Below are positions 34,827 to 45,904 of a stretch of DNA of 64,000 nt, one piece after another. Under the pieces are notes generated by a model. That model was not told where the DNA came from. It saw only the letters and a list, made by a program, of their open reading frames with translations, and did not search any database. The stretch's first letter is position 1. Each line of letters opens with the position of its first letter. Source of the stretch: Oasisia sp. SBJ-2009 (taxonomy: Eukaryota > Annelida > Polychaeta > Sabellida > Siboglinidae). The stretch lies in contig OZ024856.1 in NCBI GenBank assembly GCA_964017155.1, positions 46,621,110-46,685,109 on the forward strand. Reading direction: 5' to 3'. The position numbers and the translations under genes were made by a program.

Positions 34827-36173
34827 TCAAACTACCCCTTTGTGAGAATTGTGCACACATTTGTATCGTTTCTCCCTTGCGTGGATACGGACGTGTTTCT
34901 TCAAACTACAACTTACTGAAAAGTGTACACCACAGGTATCACATTTGTATGGTTTATGCCCAGTGTGGACTCGAACATGTATCTTCAAACTACCCCTTTG
35001 TGAGAATTGTGCACCACAGGTATCACATTTGTACGGTTTCTCCCCTGTGTGGATCCGGACATGTCTTTTCAAACTACAACTTAGTGAGAATTGTGCACCA
35101 CAGATATCACATTTGTATGGTTTATGCCCAGTGTGGACACGGACATGTCTTTTCAAACTACCACTTAGTGAGAATTGTGCACCACAGGTATCACATTTGT
35201 ATGGTTTATGCCCAGTGTGGACACGGACATGTATCTTCAAATGACCATTTTGGGAGAATTGTGCACCACAGGTATCACATTTGTACGGTTTCTCCCCTGT
35301 GTGGATACGGACATGTTTCTTCAAAGAACCACTTAGTGAGAATTGTGCACCACAGGTATCACATTTGTATGGTTTCTCCCCTGTGTGGATACGGACATGT
35401 TTCTTCAAAGAACCACTTAGTGAGAATTGTGCACCACAGGTATCACATTTGTATGGTTTCTCCCCTGTGTGGATACGGACATGTTTCTTCAAAGAACCAC
35501 TTAGTGAGAATTGTGCACCACAGGTATCACATTTGTATGGTTTATGCCCAGTGTGGATATGAACATGTGTCTTCAACTGACTATTTTGGGAGAATTGTGC
35601 ACCACAGGTATCACATTTGAACGCTTTTTCTCCAGTGTGAGTACGGATATGGACTTTCAAATTACACCTATATGAGAATTGTGCACCACATGTATCACAT
35701 TTGTATGGTTCCTCCCCTGTATGGATACAGACATGTTTCTTCAAACTACCATTTTCTGAGAATTGTGAACCACAGTTATCACATTTGAATGGTTTCTCCC
35801 CTGTGTGGATTTGGACATGTGACTTCAAATGACCGCTGTGTGAGAATTGTGAACCACAGTTATCACATTTGTACAGTTTATCCCCTGTGTGGAAACGCAG
35901 ATGTGTCTTCAAATTACTACTTTGTGAGAATCGTTCATCACAGGTATCACATTTGAATGGTTTCTCACCAGTTTGGATGCGTTCATTCTGCAATAAGACT
36001 AGATTGCGTAAAAAACGTCTACCACAAATGTCACATTTGAATCGTTTCACAATAGTACAATTGTCCACATTCACAGCCATATTGAATATACTTCCACAGT
36101 GAACCTGCTTCCACTTACCAAGCTTTTTACCACAGCGTGGAAGCACTCTGGTGTCTTCAACGTTATACTGCAT
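34827..36173 (-). CDS. C2H2 zinc-finger protein, 14 fingers (unit B)
   Basis: A 448-aa single-exon frame. About 46 residues of N-terminus without a known domain (MQYNVEDTRVLPRCGKK...) precede a tandem C2H2 array. Finger 1 (FKCDICGRRF) has lost both His. Fingers 2-14 are complete, with the linker TGEKPYKC or TGHKPYKC. Fingers 7, 8 and 9 are identical copies (SLSGSLKKH). The array ends in a broken finger because of a small deletion. Such proteins are nuclear DNA binders with sequence-specific contacts at helix positions -1, 2, 3 and 6. No KRAB, BTB or SCAN module is present. The ATG is followed at once by CAG, so ATGCAG could be a splice acceptor instead of a start. An in-frame TAA lies nine bases upstream. 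Target unknown. Confidence 0.88.
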   Translation of the reverse strand: MQYNVEDTRVLPRCGKKLGKWKQVHCGSIFNMAVNVDNCTIVKRFKCDICGRRFLRNLVLLQNERIQTGEKPFKCDTCDERFSQSSNLKTHLRFHTGDKLYKCDNCGSQFSHSGHLKSHVQIHTGEKPFKCDNCGSQFSENGSLKKHVCIHTGEEPYKCDTCGAQFSYRCNLKVHIRTHTGEKAFKCDTCGAQFSQNSQLKTHVHIHTGHKPYKCDTCGAQFSLSGSLKKHVRIHTGEKPYKCDTCGAQFSLSGSLKKHVRIHTGEKPYKCDTCGAQFSLSGSLKKHVRIHTGEKPYKCDTCGAQFSQNGHLKIHVRVHTGHKPYKCDTCGAQFSLSGSLKRHVRVHTGHKPYKCDICGAQFSLSCSLKRHVRIHTGEKPYKCDTCGAQFSQRGSLKIHVRVHTGHKPYKCDTCGVHFSVSCSLKKHVRIHAREKRYKCVHNSHKGVV

Positions 36174-36400
36174 AAAACGTTATGCCACAACCAAGAGTGC
36201 ACTATTACATGACTGGATAACACCCAGCGAGACATGTAAAGCACAGGTACGAGAAATATATCTTGTATATCGTGTGCATCAACACATCAAGGAGATTCAT
36301 TATTCAGGGAATATGTTAGTCCTGCTTGATTCCGTTCCCTCCATGAATGAATTGGTGTCTTCATATATGAAAATAAATGAATGTTCCACGAGTATCAATC

Positions 36401-36610
36401 ACACGTTTTCTCTTTTTCTTGAAATCACAAAAGTGGCCGTTTGGTAACGTTTTGTTGGGCACAGGACGCGACAGTTGTAGTCGTCAATGTGTGCGACTTG
36501 TCACAGCTTTGTCACTTCACTGCAGATACTTTCTACAGATGTCTCCGTTGTCTGAAACAACATCAGGCACAGTTAGTGAACATACCAGATATGTATCTAC
36601 TATCTATGTT
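36401..36610. promoter_or_regulatory. Highly conserved upstream block, unit B
   Basis: Copy of 9834-10043, lying 230 bp upstream of the 448-aa zinc-finger gene. It differs from the unit A copy at only a few positions. Candidate promoter or 5' exon of the gene. Confidence 0.4.
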
Positions 36611-37137
36611 AGATGATACAGTAGTCATTTCGTGGTTTGGTAATTGCTATCGTAAGAAAAATGATGTTTGCTTTAATATAATTAAGTACTGATTTCAGAA
36701 TGATTTGATTTTGTAATGCAATAGAAGGTACTTTTGACAAGACATACATCAGGTATTTACTTGCATTTGTACTTGGAGGTGATAGTAAAACGATGTACAG
36801 TGGCGACACTTAGTGGAGTTTTGAGTTATGAAAATGTATACAGGGTGTACACTGAATACGAATGCATTTTATGTACACTTTTATTGATAATAGATAGCAT
36901 ATTTTTTATCAAATCACAACAGCACAGGTGCAGTAGAGTCATAGTGGATGTAAGTCATAATTTTGTGACTGCGAGTGCCTGTTTCATGGGTTTTTAGTTG
37001 TGTTCCTAAACTGCAAAATTATCTATTTGGATTTCCCATTTATTCTAAATAAAATAATGGTCAGAATCGCACTTATTTCTATAGCTGCTCACAAAATTGC
37101 CAGGGCATATAGGAAATGAGTTCTGGATGATTCGGCA

Positions 37138-37190
37138 CAAAATGATTTGACCCACTAAAACAGGATGATTCGGCCCACTTTGTTAATGTG
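37138..37190. repeat. 23-bp minisatellite, unit B (about two copies)
   Basis: Only TGATTTGACCCACTAAAAC and one similar unit remain where units A and C have 16 and 12 copies. Confidence 0.75.
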
Positions 37191-37599
37191 CAGGGGTGCC
37201 ATGTCAGCCGATTCCGCCCACACTCTTTGTGGCGTGATTACATTACATGCCTATTTGTATAATAAATTAACAATATAGAATTAATGTAGTAATAATTTTT
37301 TTTATTTATGTACATGATATTAAACATGGATACATTCCAATCTCTCCTTAAATTATATTACTTTAACTCGTTTTTAATGTTTAGTCATTATCATTTTAAA
37401 TTGTTGCCGTTATATTACACATGTATTAATTATTTGAAAATTTAATTGTAACTAATAATGTATTATTGTAGTTGCATACTATGTCTACGTGATTAATCAG
37501 CAGAGTCCATCAGTCTGGATTTGATGCTGATGAGTGTGTATACAATTGTGCTGTGCCAGGTGTGAAGGTGCTACACAAAGTAAATACAAGGTGTGAGTA

Positions 37600-38830
37600 A
37601 AGTATCAACAAAGTTTGGGTAAAAACACAGACCACAGCTTAGAAGTGTGAAACTGCCATTACCCTAAATGCTTAGATCGTTGGGGCTATCCGCTATCAAG
37701 ACATTCCCGGGAAGGGGGTTCCACCAGAAGAGAGTTGATGGGAAGAAAGAATTGCTGTAGACCTAAATGCGCGCTGGGATAATCTGATATTTACTTGGAT
37801 AATAATATCTTGTACTGGTGGGGAGCATTGGGGTAACATAGTGATTACCATTAATGTCAATCAGTTGGTTTTGGATCCTATACATCAAAAGAAGGCAAGA
37901 CAGTTGTCTTCTTTTCTCTAGGGACTTCCAACGGAGCTGGTTAATCAATGCGGACACGCTTTCTCTTTTATTGTAGCTGTTTAGAATAAATCTGACTGCT
38001 AGACACTGGATGTTTTCTATCTTATTTACCCCCTTCTTGTTGTATGGGTGGCAGACAGTACTGCAATATTGTAAGTGGGGCGGGACGTACAAGTGAAAAG
38101 TAGGCGTGTTGTCTTAGCTTCTGTGAAGTTCCTCTAAGGTTTCACTTAATAAGACCCAGCACTCTGTTGGCCCGGGATGTGATGTTAATTATGTGGTTCT
38201 GCCATGACATTGTATTAGATATGGTGACACCTAGGCATAGCTTTATGCAGAGACCATTTGGACGGGTAAAAACTGTTGTGGACGGGTAGAAATATGGGTG
38301 GATGGGAAAAAAATGAAGGAGCTAAAAAAGATCTTCTAAAACCTTAGATATTGTCAATTATGCCTCAAAGGTCAGTGTAAAGGGTCATCAGACACACGTA
38401 AAGTTTGTAAACTGCTTTAACAGTTACCATCCATGTGTCCACCAAAACATGTACGACTGGCAATAATTTGGTTCTGCATAAAGCCCTGCACCTAGGTATG
38501 GATACTGTGTGACCATGGAAAGTGTACATCCTCCTAGATGATAGTCAGCATTGGTTGGGTTATAATAGAGAATAATTTGCTTCGTGTGGCATTTTTCGGT
38601 GTTAAATTTCACCTGCCATATGTCAGACCATTTCTGGAGTTTGTTCAGGTGTTCTTGAAGAGCTTCTGAATCAGCTGAGTTGGAAATGGTTCTGTAAATG
38701 AGACAGTCGTACGCAGAAAGAGGGAGCTTAGAAGTTATTCCTGTTGGTAGCCATGGTAGGTCGTTGATGAAGGATAGGAAAAGCAGTGGCGGAGCCCGAG
38801 GACTGTCCCTTGGACTGGGGCTCATAACTA
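37600..38830 (-). pseudogene. Non-LTR retrotransposon relic, unit B
   Basis: Paralogue of the relic at 11290-12325. Minus-strand frames at 38424-38825 (LLFLSFINDLPWLPTGITSKL, QYPYLG) and 37763-38092 (IENIQCLAVRFILNSYN, RRQLSCLLLMYRIQNQL) give the second half of a LINE reverse transcriptase. A 253-bp hAT-like element is inserted between them. Not functional. Confidence 0.8.
38236..38488. mobile_element. hAT-like MITE with 8-bp target duplication
   Basis: A 253-bp insertion in the LINE relic, absent from unit A. Inverted ends CATAGCTTTATGCAGA and CAGGGCTTTATGCAGA start with CA as in hAT elements. The target CACCTAGG is duplicated perfectly (38228-38235, 38489-38496). A longer relative in the opposite orientation is at 42512-43701. 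Confidence 0.9.
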
Positions 38831-39250
38831 CTATAAGTATACTTGTTTATATCTACATTTACTTCATTTTTACTAAATTTATGTATAATACAATTTACAT
38901 TAATATTACTTATAATTAACGTTTAGTCCTTCTAGACTAGTTAAGATCTTTACAATGATGCACATGACAAGTTAGGCAATCTTATACATAATATTATTTT
39001 TAAATATACTATAGTTGTCATAGACATAGATGGCCTAATTATCTTTGCAGATGCGGTTGATTCGGAGAAGACGAACGCAAATAGATCAAGTGCAAACGTC
39101 AGCGCTTACAGAAATGGACAATTCAGCTCAATCGGCCGAATACGTTTAAACCTGTGGGCCGAATCCCCAAGAAATCGCCAGATACCAACAGCCCAGATTT
39201 CAGTGTCTGACACTCGTTTATCGCCCACAGGTGACAGGCACAGCTGTAAC

Positions 39251-39846
39251 TAGTCTCGCTTAACCGACTGTCGGTCGGCTGCGGAACTACGCCGAGAAGA
39301 CAGTCTGGCTACATTAACGGCTTTTGTTTGGGTAGCAGCCGTGATCTATAAAATGCTGCCACCTCACGGACACTGCCGTAATATATATTTTATAAACAAC
39401 CGCAAATTTGTATTTCCATTTATTTTGTTTTAATATAAGTTTAATTTTGAATAGTTTTTATAATACAGCATTATTTGATCAAAAGGTTTCCTTATTTAAT
39501 TTGTATGCTATCCGTGTCGGGCTAGACATTGCTGCCACCTCACGGATACTGGTTAATCCTGCCGTAATTCTTATTTTATAAACAACAATAAATTTGAATT
39601 TTTACTTACTTTTGTGTTAATTCAAGTTCAATGGTGAATACTTTTCATATGATATTATTATCTTGTAAAACTATATCGTTATTTAAATTTTTATTTCATA
39701 GTTGGCCTGAGAGCCAATCAGCGTCTCTACCCTAATCTGGGGTAAGGCTGCCCGGATGTAGAAACTTAAGCCCATATACTGTCCCAGGCGGAGTTGAGGG
39801 GGCTTAAAAGTGCTGCCACCTCACGGAGTCTGGGTAACCGAGGCTA
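39251..39846. mobile_element. Element with 9-bp target duplication (Mutator-like?)
   Basis: A 596-bp insertion absent from unit A (about 12762). The 9-bp duplication AGCTGTAAC flanks it perfectly (39242-39250, 39847-39855). The ends are imperfect inverted repeats, TAGTCTCGCTTAACCGACT against TAGCCTCGGTTACCCAGACT. GCTGCCACCTCACGGA occurs three times inside (39354, 39530, 39811). A 9-bp duplication is typical of Mutator-like elements, but the short imperfect ends leave the family open. No coding capacity. Confidence 0.75.
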
Positions 39847-40194
39847 AGCTGTAACCGAATGTGTAAAGGACTCCGATATGTAAAATATACAGATGCATAA
39901 ATATAATCAAAAGGTTCATTCATCTTGTGTGCACTAGTGTATTTCATAACAACAAACAACAGAAAACATACTTTAAGTAGCGCATGAGAAGGCAGTATTC
40001 ACTAAATTATACATAGTAAGCCTGCGCCTTCTCGATCACTTTACCAATTCACTCTCCGTGTGGAGGCGCCACCGTTTGTAACCAGCCTCGATTTACCTGA
40101 CACCGTAAGGTGGAGCCACAGGTGAGCGTTCTATCAATAGGGGAAGGCAGTGTTAGTTGAGCCACCGTTTAGTTGTGTCACTTACGTTACCCAC

Positions 40195-41665
40195 CAGAGA
40201 TGGAGTAATCGTACTCTATACAGGAGTACAAGTACATTTTGAGTAATCGTACTCGAGTATAAAGCAAAGTAATCATACTCGTACTCGAGTACATTACCAA
40301 AGTAATCATACTCCCATTACTTCTCACGATTACATTAATTTTTCATATGACCAATTGCAAGCAAATATATTAGACAGATAAAGATGGTAATATTAGAAGT
40401 AATCTAATCAATGTAATATTATTTGAGCTATTAATTTTCTATTACTGTTGAGTATTTCACTCTTTTGAATATGACCCCCTGAGTTTGAAATGTTGCTATT
40501 GTAATGCATTTCATTATATGTATTTGACATATAAATCAAACAGGAGATTTTGAAATTCTTAAATGCATCATATTTGTATTTAACTCAGAAAACCTAAATT
40601 ATTAATCCAGCATTAAATTATTCCTTCAATACTTGAGAAAGTGGTCTGATTATTTACTATAACACCTGGATAATGGATAGCAATCTGTTAGAACCCTACA
40701 TAGTGACACAGCCACAGAAAAAGAATGAAACCTAGCAGGGGTACAACTTAGGCATTTATTTTACTAGACAGCAGGACTAGTAAAGTCAAAAGTTTACTAG
40801 TCTACCAAAAGGTTTACTAGACCGGCAAAATATAAAAACAACCAAAATTTAAGTTGTTACAGTTAATTTAAAACTAAAAAAACAATATAATATTGCAACC
40901 CCGGTAAACTAACAACGCACTTTTCATACAGGTAACAAAGAAATAATACAGAAATATCAAAAGTAATTAATGAAAAAGTAAAGATATGATCTGTATTAAA
41001 AAACTAAGCAATTGAACAAGAACGTCAATTACACTCATTGCCCCGTAGTACCACCCTACCATTATGAATTTTTGCATAATTATTCTGGAAATTTATCTCA
41101 CATTACGGTCTTATGAAAACTGCTATACTGGACTGTCTTAATGGAAATAAAATATATCACACTAGACAATTTTAGACATCAAAGAACGGTTGATCTTAAA
41201 ATAATGCCCACACAAGTTCACAGCTGGTGTCCACTGGCCATGCCTAAGAAATGTCATTTACCAGTAAATGAAGCTGCTGTAGCCAGTTGCTTGATCACTG
41301 GCACTGGATTCAGTTACATTGCCCCAGTCTGTGGATGGGTTAGAGTTTGGGTCACTGACTGCAAACACTTGATTGACTGCTGTAGGGTGGGGTGGATGAC
41401 ACGCTGACCTTTCATAGACAACCAGACTAGTTATTAGGCAGGTTTACTAGTCATGAAAGTCACATTTATGTTTGAAACAGGATATTTATTAAAGTAATCA
41501 TGAAAGTAATCATGATTCTATTCTAATGTACTCGTACTTGTACTCGAGTACATTCTAAAATAATCGTACTCGTACTCGATACATTTGTTTTATGAGTACT
41601 CGTAGTAATGCAGGTTCAAAGTAATCGTACTCGAGTACATTTGTATTGTAATTACTCCACCTCTG
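40195..41665. mobile_element. hAT-like non-autonomous element rich in GTACTCGAGTAC
   Basis: Insertion of 1471 bp absent from unit A (about 20070). The ends read CAGAGATGGAGTAAT and, inverted, CAGAGGTGGAGTAAT, a hAT-type terminus. The flanking 8-mers are similar but not identical (TTACCCAC / TAATACCAC). About 130-150 bp at each end is packed with AGTAATCGTACTCGAGTAC variants. The middle holds TTTACTAGTC repeats near 40770-40830 and 41420-41450, perhaps a nested element. No transposase seen. Confidence 0.75.
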
Positions 41666-41814
41666 TAATACCACCACAACTAAACAGAGACCGTTGTTTA
41701 CCCAGTATGTTGCATGGTTGCACTAATGGTTTCCAAAGCCACTGATATATTATTTTTATCGGAATATACAGTGAACACTCTTGCCTAAGCAAAATGGTTT
41801 CATTGGTTAGACAC

Positions 41815-42010
41815 GACAGGAATGTGTGAATGCTCTACAATATGTTCGTGTAAATGATACAAATATGAATGCCCTATGATGGCAGCTAGGCACTTGTGAA
41901 AGCCCTAAAATGGTACGGCTGGTATGAAGGCCCTACAATTATACGGCTGGTTTGTTTGGAAGTCCTACATTGGTATGTCAGATGTTAATGGCTTACAATG
42001 ATAGGGCATG
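41815..42010. repeat. ~29-bp minisatellite, undisturbed (unit B)
   Basis: Units of the type GAATGCCCTATGATGG or GAAGGCCCTACAATTATACG in series. In unit A the same array is split by the 8.9-kb insertion. Confidence 0.7.
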
Positions 42011-42511
42011 TTTGTATGCCTTACATTTCGAACCCAGTGGGAAAAACTGAAACAGAGGAAATAACCTCTCACGGCGAAAACGCTGTGATGCAAAATGTCT
42101 TTTGTCTAAGAAGGAATGCATTTTTGTGTGAAATGTTAATGCATATGTGCCTGATATACTGAAATAAAAACTCTGTTGTTCTATATAATTGTATTGTAAA
42201 TTGTTAAGTAATCTCAAGTGTCTACATATTTATTTCATGTAATCCTATGCCTACATTTAATTACAAATGTGCCTTATTAATCATTGATTACCCTAATAAC
42301 ACAACCTAAAAAGGACTCTGCATACACAGAGTTTCTAGTTTGGGTCCGCCTGTATTATTCGGGTCAGTTCGCCAGACTTCAACTACAAAACAATAATTTG
42401 CTTGTCTTTATATACAACACAGTAATAAGTTTTAACTACTTTCATCATTACAGAGTGAGGTATATACATTAGACAGTGACAAATGGAACAATCTTAGTCA
42501 CTTGTTTAATC

Positions 42512-43701
42512 CAGGGCTTTATGCAGGATAACATTATTGCCAGTCACACTTGTTTTGGTGGACACATGGATGTTAACTGTTAAGCTAGTTGACAAACTTT
42601 CAGATGTGCCTGATGACCTGAAATGGGGTACACACATATGTATGTATGTTGGAAAAATATCATGTCGAACAATTTTTCTATTACTAACGGGGTGCGTCAA
42701 GGAGAAATTCTCTCACCTTATCTTTTTTGTGTTTACATGGATGCTCTCAGTAACAAATTAAACAATGTAAATGCTGGATGTATAATAGGTTCCTCGTTAA
42801 TTAATCATTTGATGTATGCTGATGATTTAGTGCTCATGGCACCTTCATCTATAGGTTTATCAATGTTATTATCTGTGTGTTCAGAGTATGGGATAGAACA
42901 TGATATTAAATACAATAGTACCAAAAGTAATGTTATGATATTTTCTTGTAAAAAGTTCAAAGATATCCACATTCCAAACTTTTTGCTAAATGGCGAAACA
43001 TTACCAAGGGTTAGTAAGTATAAATATCTTGGGCATATTATCACAGAAGATCTATGCGACAATGATGACATATCTAGGCAATACAAGAGAATTTATGCTC
43101 AGGGTAATGCCTTGATCCGAAAGTTTTACATGTGTACAGAATCTGTAAAATGTACTTTATTTAAATCCTACTGTACTTCATTGTATACATGCCAACTGTG
43201 GTTTTGCTATAGAGCAGAGTCAATGAGAAAACTGTGTGTAGCATACAATAATGTGTTTAGATTTTTATGCAATGAACCTCGAGATTGTAGTGCGAGTTAT
43301 ATGTTTGTGTCAAGAGGCTTACCCACATGTAAAATGTTAATTAGAAAAAATGTGTATAGTTTGTTGACGTGTATAGCTAAATCGGGCAATGCAATACTAC
43401 AGAGTATCATGAATAGTGATGCTCTGTATAATTCACCACCGTGTCGCCATTGGCGGAAAATGCTGTATGTATATAGTTATTAGTCATACTTTAGGTTTTC
43501 ATATGGATGTAATGTTCCGGAAAAAAGTTATTGAATTGAAATATGACACCATTTACACTCACTTTCAAGGCATAACTATCAATATATATGGTTTTGGAAG
43601 ACCTTTTTTTGTTCAGCAACCATCCACCCATATTTTTGCCTGTCCATATTCGTTATTACCCGTCCAAATGACGGGTGGACGGGTCTCTTCATAAAACTAT
43701 G
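42512..43701. mobile_element. hAT-like element carrying a LINE reverse transcriptase fragment
   Basis: The ends read CAGGGCTTTATGCAGG and, inverted, CATAGTTTTATGAAGA. The target GTTTAATC is duplicated perfectly (42504-42511, 43702-43709). The outer 100 bp on each side match the 253-bp element at 38236-38488 in inverse orientation. Between these parts lies a LINE fragment with an open frame. The 1.19-kb whole is absent from unit A. Confidence 0.9.
42623..43483 (+). CDS. LINE reverse transcriptase fragment inside hAT-like element
   Basis: A 286-aa open frame covers the second half of a non-LTR reverse transcriptase: ITNGVRQGEILSPYLFCVYMD (domain 4), NHLMYADDLVLMAPS (catalytic YADD at 42815-42826) and KYKYLGHIITEDLCDNDD. 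The C-terminal part follows with YARGN-like YAQGNALIRKF, LFKSYCTSLYTCQLW and VAYNNVFRFL. Fingers and endonuclease are missing, so the first Met is not the real start. The fragment lies inside the two ends of a non-autonomous hAT-like element, so it either jumped in or was captured. The frame is unbroken, unlike most LINE relics here, which suggests it is fairly young. Confidence 0.88.
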   Translation: MGYTHMYVCWKNIMSNNFSITNGVRQGEILSPYLFCVYMDALSNKLNNVNAGCIIGSSLINHLMYADDLVLMAPSSIGLSMLLSVCSEYGIEHDIKYNSTKSNVMIFSCKKFKDIHIPNFLLNGETLPRVSKYKYLGHIITEDLCDNDDISRQYKRIYAQGNALIRKFYMCTESVKCTLFKSYCTSLYTCQLWFCYRAESMRKLCVAYNNVFRFLCNEPRDCSASYMFVSRGLPTCKMLIRKNVYSLLTCIAKSGNAILQSIMNSDALYNSPPCRHWRKMLYVYSY

Positions 43702-44537
43702 GTTTAATCACATTTGTTAATTACATTAAGTACTGTCAAAATACATCATAGGGTTATAGTGAAACACTCTAACTGAATGAAACCGCTCTAGTATATGGCC
43801 TATATCTATGCATGGATTGAGACTGATTGAGACTTGGAAAAAAAACCCGACAGTTGACTAATGTTTGCGTGAACGTCTATGGAATATATGTTATTACAAT
43901 GACATCAATTCAGGCATCTATTTACAAACATAATAATTGTTATAGAAACATAATTACATCAAAAAGTTTAACACATACAGCTTCATAGATGATTTTAACA
44001 GTTAAAAGGAATTCATTTGGAACACTGACACATTTTAACACTGACACTTTTTTGATAATGGTCCCTACTAATACCCGGTACTGTTCATACAAGTCATGGC
44101 CATGAATATTTGGATCAGTTTTCCCCGACTTCACTATAATAATTTCCATTTTCTTTCTACATCACATGGTATTTATTGTTAACAGCATTCATCACATGAC
44201 ATGTAACGCCATGGATACAGCATGAAGCAATGTTAGTCATTTCTTTAATAATTGTTAGTTACTGTTACAATACACCATAGGGGTATACTAAGATACATCC
44301 CGATACAACTGGTTCATGGAGCAGTAACCCTGCGAAGTAAGATTTGACGATATTTTATAACTCAGATACTGCCACAGTTATGTAGAATGCCAGAAAACAG
44401 CAACATCGAAGTATAACAGACAACACCATATCTGTGCATTACAGTTACAACATTTATAGGGTTTCTAGCCAGTGTGGAAACGGACATACCGGTAGTTATA
44501 GAAAGCACCACTTTGTGAGAATTACAAAATGCAAGTA

Positions 44538-45904
44538 TCATATTTGTAGGGTCCTTGTGTGGTTACTGACATGTCTCTTCCAATTATCACTTCGTGAGAA
44601 CTGTGCACCACAGACATCACATTTATATGGTTTATCCCCTGTGTGGACACGGACATGTCTCTTCCAGTGTCCAATTTGTGAGAATTGAGCACCACAGGTA
44701 TCGCATTTGAACGGTTTTTCCCCCAGTGTGGGTACAGATATGAGCCTTGAAACAACCATGTTGCGAGAATTGTGCGCCACATGGATCACATAAGTATGGT
44801 TTATCCCGTGTGTGGATACGGACATGTTTCTTCAAGCCACCACTTTGGGAGAACTTTGCATCACAGGTATCACATTTGTATGGTTTCTCCCCTGTGTGGA
44901 TACGGACATGTTTCTTCAAACTACCCCTTTCTGAGAAATGTTTACCACAGGTATCATATTTGTATGGTTTCTCCCCTGTGTGGATACGGATATGATTCTT
45001 CAAACTGTCACTTCCTGAGAATTGTGCACCACAGGTATTACATTTGTAGGGTTTCTCCCCTGTGTGGATACGGTCATGTTTCTTCAAACCACCTCTTACT
45101 CAGAATTGTGCATCACAGGTATCACATTTGTAGGGTTTATGCCCAGTGTGGATATGAACATGTTTCTTCAAACTATCACTTCCTGAGAATTGTGCACCAC
45201 AGGTATTACATTTGTAGGGTTTCTCCCCTGTGTGGATACGGACATGTTTCGTCAAACCACCACTTTGTGAGAATTGTGCACCACAGGTAACACATTTGTA
45301 TGGCTTCTCCCCAGTGTGGATACGGACATGTTCCTTCAAACTACCACTTTGTGAGAATTGTGCACCACATGTATCACATATGAAGGGTTTTTCCCCTGTG
45401 TGGATACGAACATGTTCCTTCAAATTACCACTTTGTGAGAATTGTGCACCACTTGTATCACATTTGTAGGGTCTATGACCAATGTGGATACGGATATGTG
45501 TCTTCAAATCACCCTTTTGGGAGAATTGTGCACCACAGGTATCACATTGATATGGTTTATGCCCAGTGTGGAGACTGTGGACACGGAGATGTTTTTTCAA
45601 ACTACCACTTACTGAGAATTGTTTACCACAGGTATCACATTTGTATGGTTTCTCCCCTGTGTGGATACAGACATGTGTTTTCAAATTACCACTTTGCGAG
45701 AATTGTGCACCACAGGTATCACATATGTAGGGTTTCTCCCCTGTGTGGATACGGATATGTGTCTTCAAATCACCATTTTGGGAGAATTGTGCACCACAGG
45801 TATCACATTTATACGGTTTCTCCCCTGTGTGGATACGGATATGTCTCTTCCAGTGTCCAATTTGTGAGAATTGAGCACCACAGGTATCACATTTGAACGG
45901 TTTT
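44538..45904 (-). pseudogene. Frameshifted extra finger array below the 632-aa gene
   Basis: The minus strand continues the zinc-finger array after the stop of the 632-aa frame. About nine fingers are in one frame (45100-45900, one with Cys to Ser). A TGA at about 45098 comes next, then about four fingers to 44720 (one with Cys to Tyr), a second one-base shift and two last fingers to 44538. The segment is a second copy of 45.85-47.0 kb, offset by about 1.19 kb, so it arose by unequal exchange within the array. It is probably not translated as part of the gene above. If either shift were bypassed, the product would have over 30 fingers. Confidence 0.8.

Noticed and set aside
36441..36692. 83-codon plus-strand frame conserved in three units
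   Set aside because: The units are recent duplicates, the frame has no known domain, and conservation includes sequence outside the frame. Kept only as part of the conserved block.
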